Positions 50,319 to 58,072 of a stretch of DNA of 58,072 nucleotides are shown in pieces (the first letter of the stretch is position 1; each line of letters begins with the position of its first letter). The notes beneath the pieces are model-generated. The model did not search any database. It saw only the letters and a program-made list of their open reading frames with translations, and was not told the origin of the DNA. The position numbers were made by a program, and so were the translations under genes. Source of the stretch: Clostridia bacterium (GTDB lineage Bacteria; Bacillota; Clostridia; TANB77; CAG-465); NCBI GenBank assembly GCA_029256705.1, contig JAQSXK010000008.1:1-58072 (forward strand), read 5' to 3'.

Positions 50319-51800
50319 ATGGAGAAGAGAGATATATACAAAGACATTGAGGCTAGAACAGGTGGTGACATATATCTAGGTGTTGTTGGTCCTGTAAGAA
50401 CAGGTAAATCAACATTTATTAAAAATTTTATGGAGATGTTTGTTATTCCAAATATAGAAAATGAATACAAACAAGATAGAGCAAAAGATGAATTACCACA
50501 AAGTGCTGCTGGTAAAACAATAATGACTACTGAGCCAAAATTTGTTCCAAATGAATCTGTAGAGATAAAATTACAAAATAATGTAAAACTTAAAACTAGG
50601 TTAGTAGATTGTGTCGGATATTTAGTTAATGACAGTCTCGGATATATGGAAGGTGATCTTCCTAGAATGGTTAAAACACCATGGTCATTAGAAGAAATGC
50701 CTTTTGCGAAAGCAGCTGAAATGGGTACAAAGAAAGTTATAGCAGACCATTCAACAATTGGACTGGTGGTAACTACTGATGGTAGTATAACAGATATTGA
50801 AAGGTCTTCATATATAGATGCAGAAGAAAGAGTTATAAACGAATTAAAAGATATACATAAACCTTTTGTTATAATGTTAAATTCAATACATCCAAATAGT
50901 GATGAAACTAAAAAATTAGCTAGGGATTTAGAAGAAAAATATGATTCGCCAGTAATAGCTACAGATGTTTTAAATTTATCTGAAAAAGATGTTACAGGAG
51001 TATTTGAAAAAGTACTTAATGAATTTCCAATAACAGAAATAGGGTTCAAATTACCTAAATGGTTTACAGTACTTGATTTTAACCATTGGTTGAAACAGGA
51101 TATGATACGTATTGTAAAAACATCTTTCGATAAAGACTATTCATTAAGAGAAATAAATGATGTGGTATCTAGAATATCTAATGAAAATGAAATGATAGAT
51201 AAAATAGTAGTAGATAGCGCAAAAATGGAAGATGGAAGTATAAAAATAGGTATTGATATAAATTCTTCAATGTTCTATAAAGTATTAAGTGAAGTATCTA
51301 ATTTTGATGTAACATCTGATGGAGATATATTTAAATTAATGAAAGAATATGCTAAAACAAAAACAGAATATGATAAAATAGCAATTGCTTTAGAAGAAGT
51401 AAGAATAAAAGGTTATGGAATAGTAACTCCACAAATTGATGAACTTAAATTGGAAGAGCCAGAAATAGTTAAACAAGGAAGTAAATTTGGTGTTAAATTA
51501 AAGGCCAGTGCGCCATCTATACACATGATTAGGTGTGATGTAGAAACAGAAATCTCACCTATTGTAGGTAGTGAAAAACAATCTGAAGATTTAGTAAAAT
51601 ATTTACTTAGTGAATTTGAAAACGATACAACAAAAATATGGGAATCTAACATATTTGGTAAGTCTTTACATGAACTAGTAAATGAAGGTCTTCAAAACAA
51701 ATTATATAGAATGCCAGATGAAGCTCAAATGAAATTGCAAGAAACATTGCAAAGAATTATAAATGAAGGAAGTGGCGGTTTAATTTGCATAATATTATAA
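50319..51800 (+). CDS. spoIVA: Stage IV sporulation protein A
   Basis: The protein has 493 residues, from ATG 50319 after GGAGGT. The GTPase-like N-terminal domain has the Walker A 'VGPVRTGKSTFIKNFME', 'TTEPKFVPNE', 'RLVDCVGYLV' and 'DHSTIGLVVTTDGSI'. The C-terminus ends 'GGLICIIL', the conserved membrane-contacting tail. SpoIVA is an ATPase that polymerises around the forespore as the base of the spore coat. Full length. Its presence shows that the organism has a sporulation program. Confidence 0.96.
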   Translation: MEKRDIYKDIEARTGGDIYLGVVGPVRTGKSTFIKNFMEMFVIPNIENEYKQDRAKDELPQSAAGKTIMTTEPKFVPNESVEIKLQNNVKLKTRLVDCVGYLVNDSLGYMEGDLPRMVKTPWSLEEMPFAKAAEMGTKKVIADHSTIGLVVTTDGSITDIERSSYIDAEERVINELKDIHKPFVIMLNSIHPNSDETKKLARDLEEKYDSPVIATDVLNLSEKDVTGVFEKVLNEFPITEIGFKLPKWFTVLDFNHWLKQDMIRIVKTSFDKDYSLREINDVVSRISNENEMIDKIVVDSAKMEDGSIKIGIDINSSMFYKVLSEVSNFDVTSDGDIFKLMKEYAKTKTEYDKIAIALEEVRIKGYGIVTPQIDELKLEEPEIVKQGSKFGVKLKASAPSIHMIRCDVETEISPIVGSEKQSEDLVKYLLSEFENDTTKIWESNIFGKSLHELVNEGLQNKLYRMPDEAQMKLQETLQRIINEGSGGLICIIL

Positions 51801-51808
51801 AAAAATAA

Positions 51809-51857
51809 AAATTTAAAATAGAACTTAATTAATAATTAAGTTCTATTTTAAATTTAC
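51809..51857 (+). terminator. Long perfect hairpin after spoIVA
   Basis: A 22-bp perfect stem (51809-51830 with 51834-51855) with a 3-base loop ends in T-rich sequence. It separates spoIVA from the collagen-like gene. Confidence 0.85.
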
Positions 51858-51885
51858 ACTTTAAAGAATAAGTTTTCATATAATA
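51858..51885 (+). promoter_or_regulatory. Candidate SigK-type promoter
   Basis: CATATAATA at 51877-51885 fits the SigK -10 (CATAnnnTA), and an AC pair at 51858-51859 lies 17 bases upstream, as in the SigK -35. A mother-cell sporulation promoter would suit an exosporium protein. The short consensus makes this tentative. Confidence 0.45.
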
Positions 51886-51931
51886 TATAAACAGGAAGCT
51901 GTTTTAATATTATATGAAAGGAGGATATATA

Positions 51932-52816
51932 ATGAAAAAAAGATTTTATAATGATTCAAATGATTGTGAGAATGAAGAAAGTGATTACTTTAGTAATTGT
52001 AGTAATCATGATTCTTGCAATAAATGTGTAATATGCCCGCCAGGGCCAGTAGGACCACCCGGGCCAATTGGACCAGTAGGACCGGAAGGACCAGCGGGTG
52101 GACCACCGGGACCAACAGGACCACAAGGACCAGCTGGAGCAGTAGGACCAGTAGGGCCAACGGGACCAACTGGGGCGACAGGGCCACAAGGAGTACAAGG
52201 ACCAGTAGGACCAGTAGGACCGGAAGGACCAGCAGGACCAACAGGGGCAACAGGAGCAACAGGATCACAAGGAGTACAAGGACCAGTAGGACCAGTGGGA
52301 CCGGAAGGACCAGCAGGACCAACAGGACCAACAGGAGCAACAGGAGCAACAGGAGCAGTAGGACCAACAGGAGCAACAGGACCACAAGGACCAGCAGGTA
52401 CAAATGGATTATCTGAATATGCATATATTTATAATTTAGATGCACAGACGGTAGCTTTAGAAGCAGATATATTATTTAGTACTAATGGAATAATTGTTGG
52501 TACTATTGCACATTTAGCTGGAACATCTACAATACAAATTGGTACGGCTGGTGACTATGCTATATGGTTTTCAGTTTCAGGAGTAGAACCAAATCAATTT
52601 GCTCTTTTTCAAAATGGAGCACCAGTTGGTGGTAGTATATATGGATCAGGAGCTGGAACTCAAATTAATACAGGTATGGTAATTATAACTGCAGCTGCAG
52701 CTGATGTATTAACTATTAGAAATCATACGAGTGCTGCCGCAGTCACTTTACAAACACTGGCTGGTGGAACTCAAATAAATTCAAATGCTTCAATACTAAT
52801 ACAAAAAATAAGTTAA
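51932..52816 (+). CDS. BclA-like collagen-repeat exosporium/spore surface protein
   Basis: The protein has 294 residues from ATG 51932 (AAAGGAGGA upstream). A 35-residue Asp/Ser/Cys-rich N-terminus leads to about 120 residues of G-x-y repeats (about 36-155), mostly GPV, GPT, GAT and GPE, with one irregular 'GPAGGPPG' junction. The C-terminal ~135-residue beta domain ('[21 protein letters not shown]', 'ILIQKIS') has the C1q/TNF-like pattern of BclA. The repeats are nearly identical at DNA level and so prone to length change. It sits beside spoIVA and is probably part of the spore's outer layer; the trimeric state is inferred. Confidence 0.85.
   Translation: MKKRFYNDSNDCENEESDYFSNCSNHDSCNKCVICPPGPVGPPGPIGPVGPEGPAGGPPGPTGPQGPAGAVGPVGPTGPTGATGPQGVQGPVGPVGPEGPAGPTGATGATGSQGVQGPVGPVGPEGPAGPTGPTGATGATGAVGPTGATGPQGPAGTNGLSEYAYIYNLDAQTVALEADILFSTNGIIVGTIAHLAGTSTIQIGTAGDYAIWFSVSGVEPNQFALFQNGAPVGGSIYGSGAGTQINTGMVIITAAAADVLTIRNHTSAAAVTLQTLAGGTQINSNASILIQKIS
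52060..52400 (+). repeat. Collagen-coding tandem repeat block
   Basis: GGACCAGTAGGACCA- and GGAGCAACAGGAGCAACA-type 9- and 18-base units recur, with a longer duplicated block at about 52189-52254 and 52267-52332. G+C is far higher than the surroundings because of Gly/Pro codons. Confidence 0.85.
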
Positions 52817-52975
52817 TGTAATATTTATATAAGTTTGCTATCTATTAATATCTGAAAAAAATATTTTCAAATATTAATGAATATTTAATTTTTTTTATTG
52901 GATATTTCAATAGAATAAAAAACAATCTGTATAATTTTTACTTAATTGCAAAACATATATACAAAAGGTGATTAT

Positions 52976-53533
52976 ATGAGTAAAAAAGGATATAGAATTT
53001 TTGTTATTTCTTTAGCCGCTATACTACTTTTAACGGGTGGATATATAGGTTTAAAAATAAGTGATAAAGTTGATGAAAAACAAGTTGTTCAAGAACCAGT
53101 AGATAAGGTTGAAGAGCCTCCTACTGTTGTTGTTATAAACAAAAGTGAAAATAAAGATATAGAAGTAATATATGAAGATTACTATACAATTTGTAAAGAG
53201 GCAATTATAAATAAAAATGTGGAATTTGGAACAACTATAGAAAAAATCAAGGCAAGTGTAAATAAAGAGTATAAATTAATTGAAGAAAAGGAAGATAGTA
53301 TAAAATTTAGAAAAGAAATAAATTCTAATTGTCCTAATCATTTCGAACTTCGATTAGAAGATAACTATGTTATGATTTATCAAATAGTAAGCGATGAAGT
53401 ATCTACCATGTATAAAAATACTGAAATACCAAGATCGACTATACGAGAGGAGTTAGTAGCTGAACTTGAAAAGGGAATAAGAGTAAATACATTAGAAGAA
53501 CTTAATAGCTATATAGAAGATATTGAAAGTTAA
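52976..53533 (+). CDS. BofC-like C-terminal domain protein, membrane anchored
   Basis: The protein has 185 residues from ATG 52976 (AAAGGTGAT upstream). An N-terminal helix (about 8-26) is followed by a Pro/Val/Glu-rich linker and a domain with 'VIYEDYYTICKEAIINKNVEFGTTIEKIKASV', 'SIKFRKEINSNCPNHFELRLEDNYVMIYQI' and 'LEKGIRVNTLEELNSYIEDIE', which matches the layout of the BofC C-terminal domain. BofC is a forespore protein controlling SpoIVB signalling in Bacillus. Sporulation neighbours support the call; the exact role here is unknown. Confidence 0.75.
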   Translation: MSKKGYRIFVISLAAILLLTGGYIGLKISDKVDEKQVVQEPVDKVEEPPTVVVINKSENKDIEVIYEDYYTICKEAIINKNVEFGTTIEKIKASVNKEYKLIEEKEDSIKFRKEINSNCPNHFELRLEDNYVMIYQIVSDEVSTMYKNTEIPRSTIREELVAELEKGIRVNTLEELNSYIEDIES

Positions 53534-53534
53534 T

Positions 53535-53573
53535 AAAAAAGCAAACACTAAATTTGTAGTGTTTGCTTTTTGT
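53535..53573. terminator. Bidirectional terminator between convergent genes
   Basis: A 15-bp perfect stem (53536-53550 with 53557-53571) carries A residues on one side and T residues on the other, serving the BofC-like gene (+) and the clpE-like gene (-). Confidence 0.9.
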
Positions 53574-53580
53574 TGCTTTT

Positions 53581-55848
53581 TTATATTATTACTATTTTAT
53601 TTTCTTGTATATCAATAGTATAATTTTTATTTGTTTTAATTTCGTCCTTTAAACATTTAACTGCTACAATATCTTCTATAGTTTTTTGAATAGCTCTTCT
53701 AAGTGGTCTAGCACCAAATTTAGGATCATATCCAGTAGTAGATATGTAATTTATTAGGTTAGGTGTTACGCTGAATTTATAACCTTTTTTAGCTGTTTCA
53801 GTTAAAAATTCATTTATCATTATTTCAGTAATTTTATTAATAGTTTCCTTACTTAATTTATTAAATGATACTATTTCATCAATCCTGTTTAAAAATTCAG
53901 GAGAGAAGAAATTTTTCAAACTAGAATCTATTTTGTTTTTTAACATATCATTTTCTATTTCCTTGTTACTAAATCCGAATCCATCGTTTTTGAAATTAGT
54001 CCCTAAGTTTGAGGTCATAATAATAACAGTATGTTTAAATGAAACGGCTTTACCTTGTGAATCTGTTAATTTTCCATCGTCTAATATTTGTAATAATACA
54101 TTATATATATTAGAATGTGCTTTTTCAATTTCATCAAACAATATTATACTGTAAGGATTTCTCCTAACTTTTTCAGTTAATTGTCCTGCTTCGTCGTATC
54201 CCACATACCCAGGAGGTGAACCTATTAATTTAGATGTGCTATGTGATTCTGAATACTCTGACATATCTAATTTTATAACAGCATCTTCACTATCAAAAAG
54301 TTCATATGCTAGTGCTTTAACTAATGCGGTTTTACCAACACCAGTTGGACCAACAAATATAAAAGAAGGTGGTTTTATTATATTTTGAAGACCAGCTCTT
54401 TTGCGTATAATCGCATTAGAAATAGATTCTACTGCGTGATCTTGACCAATTATTTTTTTCTTTAGATTACTCTCTAAATGAAGTAATTTTACTTTATCTG
54501 ATGTTTTAATTTTAGTAACTGGTATTTTAGTCCAAAGCTCAACAACACCTGCTAAATGATCATGAGTTACTTCTTTCGGTTTTACTTTATCATTCAAAGC
54601 ATCTAATTTTGTTTTTGACTTACAAATTTGTTCTTTTAAAATGGCAGCTTTTTCATAATTAGTATACTGTTTCTCTTCATTTTCAATATCTGGATTAATC
54701 TGAGTGTTATCTTCTAAAACTTTTAGAGCCTCTTCTAGAGCTGCTATTTCAAAGGATAATTTAGTAGCTTGTGCAAGTAAATTATCATCTAAGTTTACCC
54801 TTGAAGCAGCTTCGTCAATTAAATCAATTGCTTTGTCTGGGAGAAATCTATCGTGTATATATTTAATAGATAATTCAACAGCTTTACTTAACGTTTCATC
54901 AGGTATAACAACTTTATGATAATCTTCATAATATTTTCTTATGCCTTTTAAAATATTAACTGTATCTTCAAAATTTGGCTCGTCAATTATAACAGTTTGG
55001 AATCTTCTCTCTAATGCTGTATCTTTCTCTATATATTTTCTATATTCTTTTAAAGTTGTAGCACCAATCAATTGTACATATCCATTCGCAAGAGCAGGTT
55101 TTAGCATATTGGCAGCATTCATCGAATTATCATGGTCTTGCCCACCAACGATATTATGAACTTCATCAATTGCTAAAATAACATTGCCATGATTTTTGCA
55201 CTCTTCAATTATAGATTTTACTCTAGATTCAAATTGTCCTCTAAATTGAGTTCCAGCAATAAGTGAAGTCATATCAAGTAAATATACCTCTTTTTGAATT
55301 AGTTTTGCAGGGACTTTTCCCTTTGCTATAGCTATTGCTAAAGCATTTACTAAGGCTGTTTTACCAACACCAGGTTCACCTATTAATGCAGGATTGTTTT
55401 TACTTCTTCTATTTAGTATTTGTACAATTCTTTCTAACTCTTTATCTCTACCTATAACTATATCTAATTCGTTATTTCTGGCTTTTTCAGTTAAATTAAT
55501 TCCGTAAATATCTAATGTTTTAGTTTTTTTATTTTGTTTGGTTTTATTTTTACTTTCATTATTTTCTATGTTTTCTACATTATCTTCTGGGCTATTATAT
55601 TCTAGACTTGCAAAAGGATTAGAACCTAATTGCTCAAGTTTTTCTGGATCTAAATCAGCCATAAATTTATCAAACTGAGATGTTAAATTTTCTAAATCAA
55701 AATTATCAACTGATTTAAACTGATCCATCATAGCTTTCATAGGATCTATACCTTTTTTCTTAGCACATTCTAGACATAAAGCAGTTGTTTTTTCCTTTTC
55801 TTTTAAAAATATAACAGCAGTGTTTTTCTTACATACTGAACATAACAA
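53581..55848 (-). CDS. clpE: ClpE-like AAA+ unfoldase with N-terminal zinc finger
   Basis: The protein has 755 residues from a TTG start at 55848; AGGAGTGAT lies at 55861-55853 on this strand, so the upstream in-frame ATG at 55899 is rejected. It has an N-terminal zinc finger with Cys3, 6, 25 and 28 instead of Clp_N repeats, a ~75-residue charged linker, AAA-1 ('GEPGVGKTALVNAL', 'LAIDEVHNIVGG'), a UVR-like middle part ('YTNYEKAAILKEQICKSKTKLD') and AAA-2 ('GPTGVGKTALVKAL', 'LFDEIEKAHSNI', 'GARPLRRAIQ'). 'DGFGF' corresponds to the ClpP-binding loop. No CtsR heptad is seen upstream, so its regulation differs from clpC. Confidence 0.9.
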   Translation of the reverse strand: MLCSVCKKNTAVIFLKEKEKTTALCLECAKKKGIDPMKAMMDQFKSVDNFDLENLTSQFDKFMADLDPEKLEQLGSNPFASLEYNSPEDNVENIENNESKNKTKQNKKTKTLDIYGINLTEKARNNELDIVIGRDKELERIVQILNRRSKNNPALIGEPGVGKTALVNALAIAIAKGKVPAKLIQKEVYLLDMTSLIAGTQFRGQFESRVKSIIEECKNHGNVILAIDEVHNIVGGQDHDNSMNAANMLKPALANGYVQLIGATTLKEYRKYIEKDTALERRFQTVIIDEPNFEDTVNILKGIRKYYEDYHKVVIPDETLSKAVELSIKYIHDRFLPDKAIDLIDEAASRVNLDDNLLAQATKLSFEIAALEEALKVLEDNTQINPDIENEEKQYTNYEKAAILKEQICKSKTKLDALNDKVKPKEVTHDHLAGVVELWTKIPVTKIKTSDKVKLLHLESNLKKKIIGQDHAVESISNAIIRKRAGLQNIIKPPSFIFVGPTGVGKTALVKALAYELFDSEDAVIKLDMSEYSESHSTSKLIGSPPGYVGYDEAGQLTEKVRRNPYSIILFDEIEKAHSNIYNVLLQILDDGKLTDSQGKAVSFKHTVIIMTSNLGTNFKNDGFGFSNKEIENDMLKNKIDSSLKNFFSPEFLNRIDEIVSFNKLSKETINKITEIMINEFLTETAKKGYKFSVTPNLINYISTTGYDPKFGARPLRRAIQKTIEDIVAVKCLKDEIKTNKNYTIDIQENKIVII

Positions 55849-55864
55849 ATATATCACTCCTAAA

Positions 55865-55884
55865 CATTGTTTGTTTAAACAATG
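55865..55884. promoter_or_regulatory. Inverted repeat in the clpE-like leader
   Basis: CATTGTTT and AAACAATG form 8-bp arms with a 4-base centre, between the -10 box (55890-55895) and the ribosome binding site. It could be an operator or mRNA hairpin. Confidence 0.5.
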
Positions 55885-55889
55885 GAATA

Positions 55890-55918
55890 AGTATACCATA
55901 ATTTACTTGTTTTTTCAA
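55890..55918 (-). promoter_or_regulatory. Promoter of the clpE-like gene
   Basis: Read on the minus strand: TTGAAA (55918-55913), a 17-base spacer and TATACT (55895-55890). Confidence 0.7.
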
Positions 55919-55926
55919 GTCGATGC

Positions 55927-55955
55927 TTGATTTTTTCAATCATATATGATAAGAT
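55927..55955 (+). promoter_or_regulatory. Candidate promoter of plsY-plsX, divergent from clpE
   Basis: TTGATT 55927-55932, a 17-base spacer and TAAGAT 55950-55955. A short dyad (TCAAG-6-CTTGA, 55915-55930) links its -35 with that of the divergent promoter. Confidence 0.45.
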
Positions 55956-55983
55956 ATAAGTATCTTTGAGGAGATGAAATATT

Positions 55984-56580
55984 ATGGTATATAATGTAGC
56001 AATTTTCGTAATAACGTATCTTATATGTAGTATAAGTCCGTCTATTGAAATTTGTAAATTAAAGACAGGTGAAGACATTCGAAATTTGGGAAGTGGAAAC
56101 GCTGGTACAACTAATTCAATCAGAGTACTTGGAAAATTCATGGGGTTTGTTGTTTTCATATTAGATGTATTAAAGGTTTTGATAGCATATGGTGTAATAC
56201 TAGGTATAGGAAAATTATTTAAACAAGACACTGAAATAATGTTTAATTCGATTTTTATGGTTGCAGCTGTTGTTGGACACTGTTATCCAATATATTATGG
56301 CTTTAGAGGAGGAAAAGGTGTAGTAACAGTACTTGTTGTAGCACTTCTCCTAAATGTACAAATGGCATTAATTTGTATAATTGCAGGAATTGTTATAATA
56401 TTAATAACAAGAACTGTATCAATAGGTTCTTTGGGTGGAATAATACTATTTAACATAGTAACTTTTGTTATGTTTATAGAGTATATATTACCAGTATTTA
56501 TAGTATCATTAATAATACTATTTAAACATAGAAAAAATATAACAAGAATAATAAATGGCGAAGAGAATAAATTATTCTAA
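55984..56580 (+). CDS. plsY: Glycerol-3-phosphate acyltransferase PlsY
   Basis: The protein has 198 residues, from ATG 55984 after GAGGAGATG. Five membrane helices and the three PlsY motifs: 'LGSGNAGTTNSIRVLGK' (motif 1), 'VAAVVGHCYPIYYGFRGGKGVVT' (motif 2) and the later 'HRKNITRIINGEE'. It moves the acyl group of acyl-phosphate to glycerol-3-phosphate to start phospholipid synthesis. It is paired with plsX, which makes the acyl-phosphate. Confidence 0.95.
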   Translation: MVYNVAIFVITYLICSISPSIEICKLKTGEDIRNLGSGNAGTTNSIRVLGKFMGFVVFILDVLKVLIAYGVILGIGKLFKQDTEIMFNSIFMVAAVVGHCYPIYYGFRGGKGVVTVLVVALLLNVQMALICIIAGIVIILITRTVSIGSLGGIILFNIVTFVMFIEYILPVFIVSLIILFKHRKNITRIINGEENKLF

Positions 56581-56591
56581 AGGGGATAACG

Positions 56592-57593
56592 ATGAAGATT
56601 TTAATAGATATATCGGGAGCGGATAAAGGCATTGAACTTCCGATAATTGCTGCTGTTAATTTGGTAGAAAAAATAGAAGAAAAAATTATATTAGTTGGAA
56701 AAATAGAAGATATAAAATCTGTATTAAATAAAATTAATAAAACTGATTATATAGATAAATTTGAGATAATAGATTGTACGGAATATATAACTAATTATGA
56801 TGAACCTGCTTTTGCAATTAAAAACAAGAAAACCTCTAATTTAGTGCTTGCATTTGAATATATGAAACAAAATGATGATACAATATTAATATCTGCATCA
56901 AATACTGGTGCACTTATGGCAGGTGGGTTACTTAAATTAGGAAGAATAAAAGGAATACACAGACCGGCACTTATGACACTTTTACCTACATTGACTGGTA
57001 GAGATGTTGTGTTTTTAGATTCAGGTGCAAATCCTGAAGCAAAAGATATTTCATTAGTACAATATGCAAAACTTGGTGAAATATATGCTAAGAACTTACT
57101 TGGAATAAATAATCCCAATATTGCCCTTTTAAATATAGGTGCGGAAGAAGAAAAAGGAACCCCTACACTAAAAGAGACATATAAACTTTTAAAAGAAAAT
57201 TTTCCTAATTTTACGGGTAATATAGAAGCAAGATATATATTAAGTGGAAAAGTTGATGTAATAGTATGTGATGGGCTTATGGGTAATATAGCACTTAAAT
57301 CTTTAGAAGGTACAGCTTCAGTCATAAAAAATGTAATATCTACAGAATTTAAAAAAGGATTATTAAACAAGATTGCAGGTTTAATAGCAAAGCCTGTTTT
57401 AACTGGTGCACTTAAAAAGTTTGATTATAAGCAACATGAAGGAGCTGTGCTACTTGGAATAAATAAGCCAGTTATAAAAGTTCATGGTAGTTCTTCTACA
57501 ATAACATATGAGAAAGCTATTATGCAAGCATGCAAAATTTTAGAAACAAATGTAATAGGAAAAATAGAAGAAGAATTAAATAAAGCAAAATAA
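56592..57593 (+). CDS. plsX: Phosphate acyltransferase PlsX
   Basis: The protein has 333 residues, from ATG 56592 after AAGGGGA, 11 bases after plsY. 'SASNTGALMAGGLLKLGRIKGIHRPALMTLLPT' , 'VFLDSGANPEAKDISLVQYAKLG', 'ALLNIGAEEEKGTPTLKETYKLL' and 'VDVIVCDGLMGNIALKSLEGTAS' are the conserved core. The usual N-terminal DAMGGD is changed to 'DISGAD'. It turns acyl-ACP into acyl-phosphate for PlsY. Confidence 0.94.
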   Translation: MKILIDISGADKGIELPIIAAVNLVEKIEEKIILVGKIEDIKSVLNKINKTDYIDKFEIIDCTEYITNYDEPAFAIKNKKTSNLVLAFEYMKQNDDTILISASNTGALMAGGLLKLGRIKGIHRPALMTLLPTLTGRDVVFLDSGANPEAKDISLVQYAKLGEIYAKNLLGINNPNIALLNIGAEEEKGTPTLKETYKLLKENFPNFTGNIEARYILSGKVDVIVCDGLMGNIALKSLEGTASVIKNVISTEFKKGLLNKIAGLIAKPVLTGALKKFDYKQHEGAVLLGINKPVIKVHGSSSTITYEKAIMQACKILETNVIGKIEEELNKAK

Positions 57594-57608
57594 AGTTAAG
57601 TTAAGAGG

Positions 57609-57641
57609 ATAATAGATTATAAAGTAGTCTGTTATTTTTTT
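57609..57641 (+). terminator. Terminator after plsX
   Basis: ATAATAGATTA (57609-57619) pairs with 57625-57635 (two G-U pairs) and runs into six or more T residues. Confidence 0.65.
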
Positions 57642-57709
57642 ACACTAAAAATGTAAATTTAAACACTATTATTAAAGATATATAAGTTCTCTTAAATTAT
57701 TGAAATACA

Positions 57710-57738
57710 TTGACAATAAAATGGGCATATTATATAAT
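57710..57738 (+). promoter_or_regulatory. Perfect consensus promoter
   Basis: TTGACA 57710-57715, a 17-base spacer and TATAAT 57733-57738, upstream of the prepilin-like gene. Confidence 0.85.
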
Positions 57739-57775
57739 AAATAAATAGATGTTAATAATATATATGGAGGTACTA

Positions 57776-58072
57776 ATGAGAAAAAAAGGAATAGCGTTAA
57801 TAGTTTTAATTGTGACAATAATAGTTATAATTATAATTGCAAGTGCTGTAATAATTACCCTAGTGGATAACAATATATTAGATAGTTCAAAAAAGGCAAG
57901 ATTTATGAGCGATTATACAAATATACAAGATGGTGTTAATCTCTACTCACTTGGTAAATATAACGCACAAACTAGCAAATTTGAGCTTCCTTTAAAGGGA
58001 TATTTAACGTCTTCAGATAAGACATATATATCTGAAAGTAATCCTACGCTAAAAACTAAAATAGAAGAGTTA
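57776..58072 (+). CDS. Prepilin-like surface protein, N-terminal part (cut by window end)
   Basis: ATG 57776 follows GGAGG; 99 codons are open to the end of the window. The N-terminus is 'MRKKG' then 'IALIVLIVTIIVIIIIASAV', the prepilin-like signal common in Clostridia, with cleavage expected after Gly5 and Val in place of the +5 Glu. A pilin-like helix ('DNNILDSSKKARFMSDYTNIQDGVNLY') continues into the mature part. The protein at 15910 has the same type of start. The passenger domain is beyond the window. Confidence 0.8.
   Translation, partial: MRKKGIALIVLIVTIIVIIIIASAVIITLVDNNILDSSKKARFMSDYTNIQDGVNLYSLGKYNAQTSKFELPLKGYLTSSDKTYISESNPTLKTKIEEL

Noticed and set aside
51990-52445. Long open frames on the minus strand and in another plus frame within the collagen gene
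   Set aside because: They arise from the G-x-y repeat composition (Leu/Val/Pro or Arg/Thr/Ser runs) and have no start signals.
53933-55159. Plus-strand open frames inside the clpE-like gene
   Set aside because: The strong AAA+ motifs on the minus strand define the real gene; the plus frames are antisense shadows.

Overview
The window is very AT-rich DNA from a spore-forming, Gram-positive low-GC bacterium, most likely a member of the Clostridia. The evidence is the gene set: dnaG-sigA, ctsR-mcsA-mcsB-clpC with a consensus CtsR box, an asp23/amaP-nusB-xseAB run, an SRP/ribosomal cluster (ylxM-ffh-rpsP-khpA-rimM-trmD-rplS-ylqF), a proline-tRNA ligase without an editing insertion, spoIVA, a BclA-like collagen protein and a BofC-like protein. 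Strong AGGAGG/GGTGAT ribosome binding sites and TTGACA-17-TATAAT promoters are common. Genus or order cannot be fixed from this sequence alone.

Layout. 1-1911 is the C-terminal part of a large repetitive surface protein. 2295-8162 holds an acyltransferase-like protein, a three-gene 2-hydroxyacyl-CoA dehydratase-activase type cluster whose ATPase gene is frameshifted, and an O-antigen-ligase-like membrane protein. 8303-10545 is a PadR-controlled envelope-stress-like operon (PadR, DUF1700, DUF4097, PspC) with a second PspC gene just upstream. 10746-14531 is secG, a frameshifted rnr, a membrane protein and trmB. 14740-22070 is an accessory stretch: small membrane proteins, a prepilin-like protein fused to a glycosidase-like barrel, tRNA-His and tRNA-Gln, a possible small insert flanked by tRNA-like direct repeats, and ywbE, DUF2207, YdeI-like and YbjQ-like genes. 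22232-39625 is mostly core: a degenerate PLD-like protein, the asp23-xseB operon, HAD phosphatase, sugar-nucleotidyltransferase, dnaG-sigA, and ctsR-mcsAB-clpC. 39956-51800 has a zinc-ribbon protein, a divergent ClpX-like ATPase, the SRP/ribosome operon, proS, a radical SAM protein, a shrunken DprA-like protein and spoIVA. 51932-55848 has exosporium-type and BofC-like genes and a convergent clpE-like gene. 55984-57593 is plsY-plsX, and the window ends inside another prepilin-like surface protein gene (57776 onward).

How the genes work together. Three themes stand out. Proteostasis: CtsR/McsAB/ClpC, a ClpE-like unfoldase and a ClpX paralogue lie in one window. Sporulation: SpoIVA, collagen-like protein and BofC-like protein form one cluster. 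Cell surface: two proteins with prepilin-like N-termini lacking the +5 glutamate, one carrying an enzyme-like TIM-barrel, plus the repeat protein at the left edge. Two conserved genes (activase ATPase, rnr) are each broken by one apparent extra base directly after a TTA codon; they may be mutations, assembly errors or recoding sites. Functional calls rest on reading motifs by eye, without database searches.
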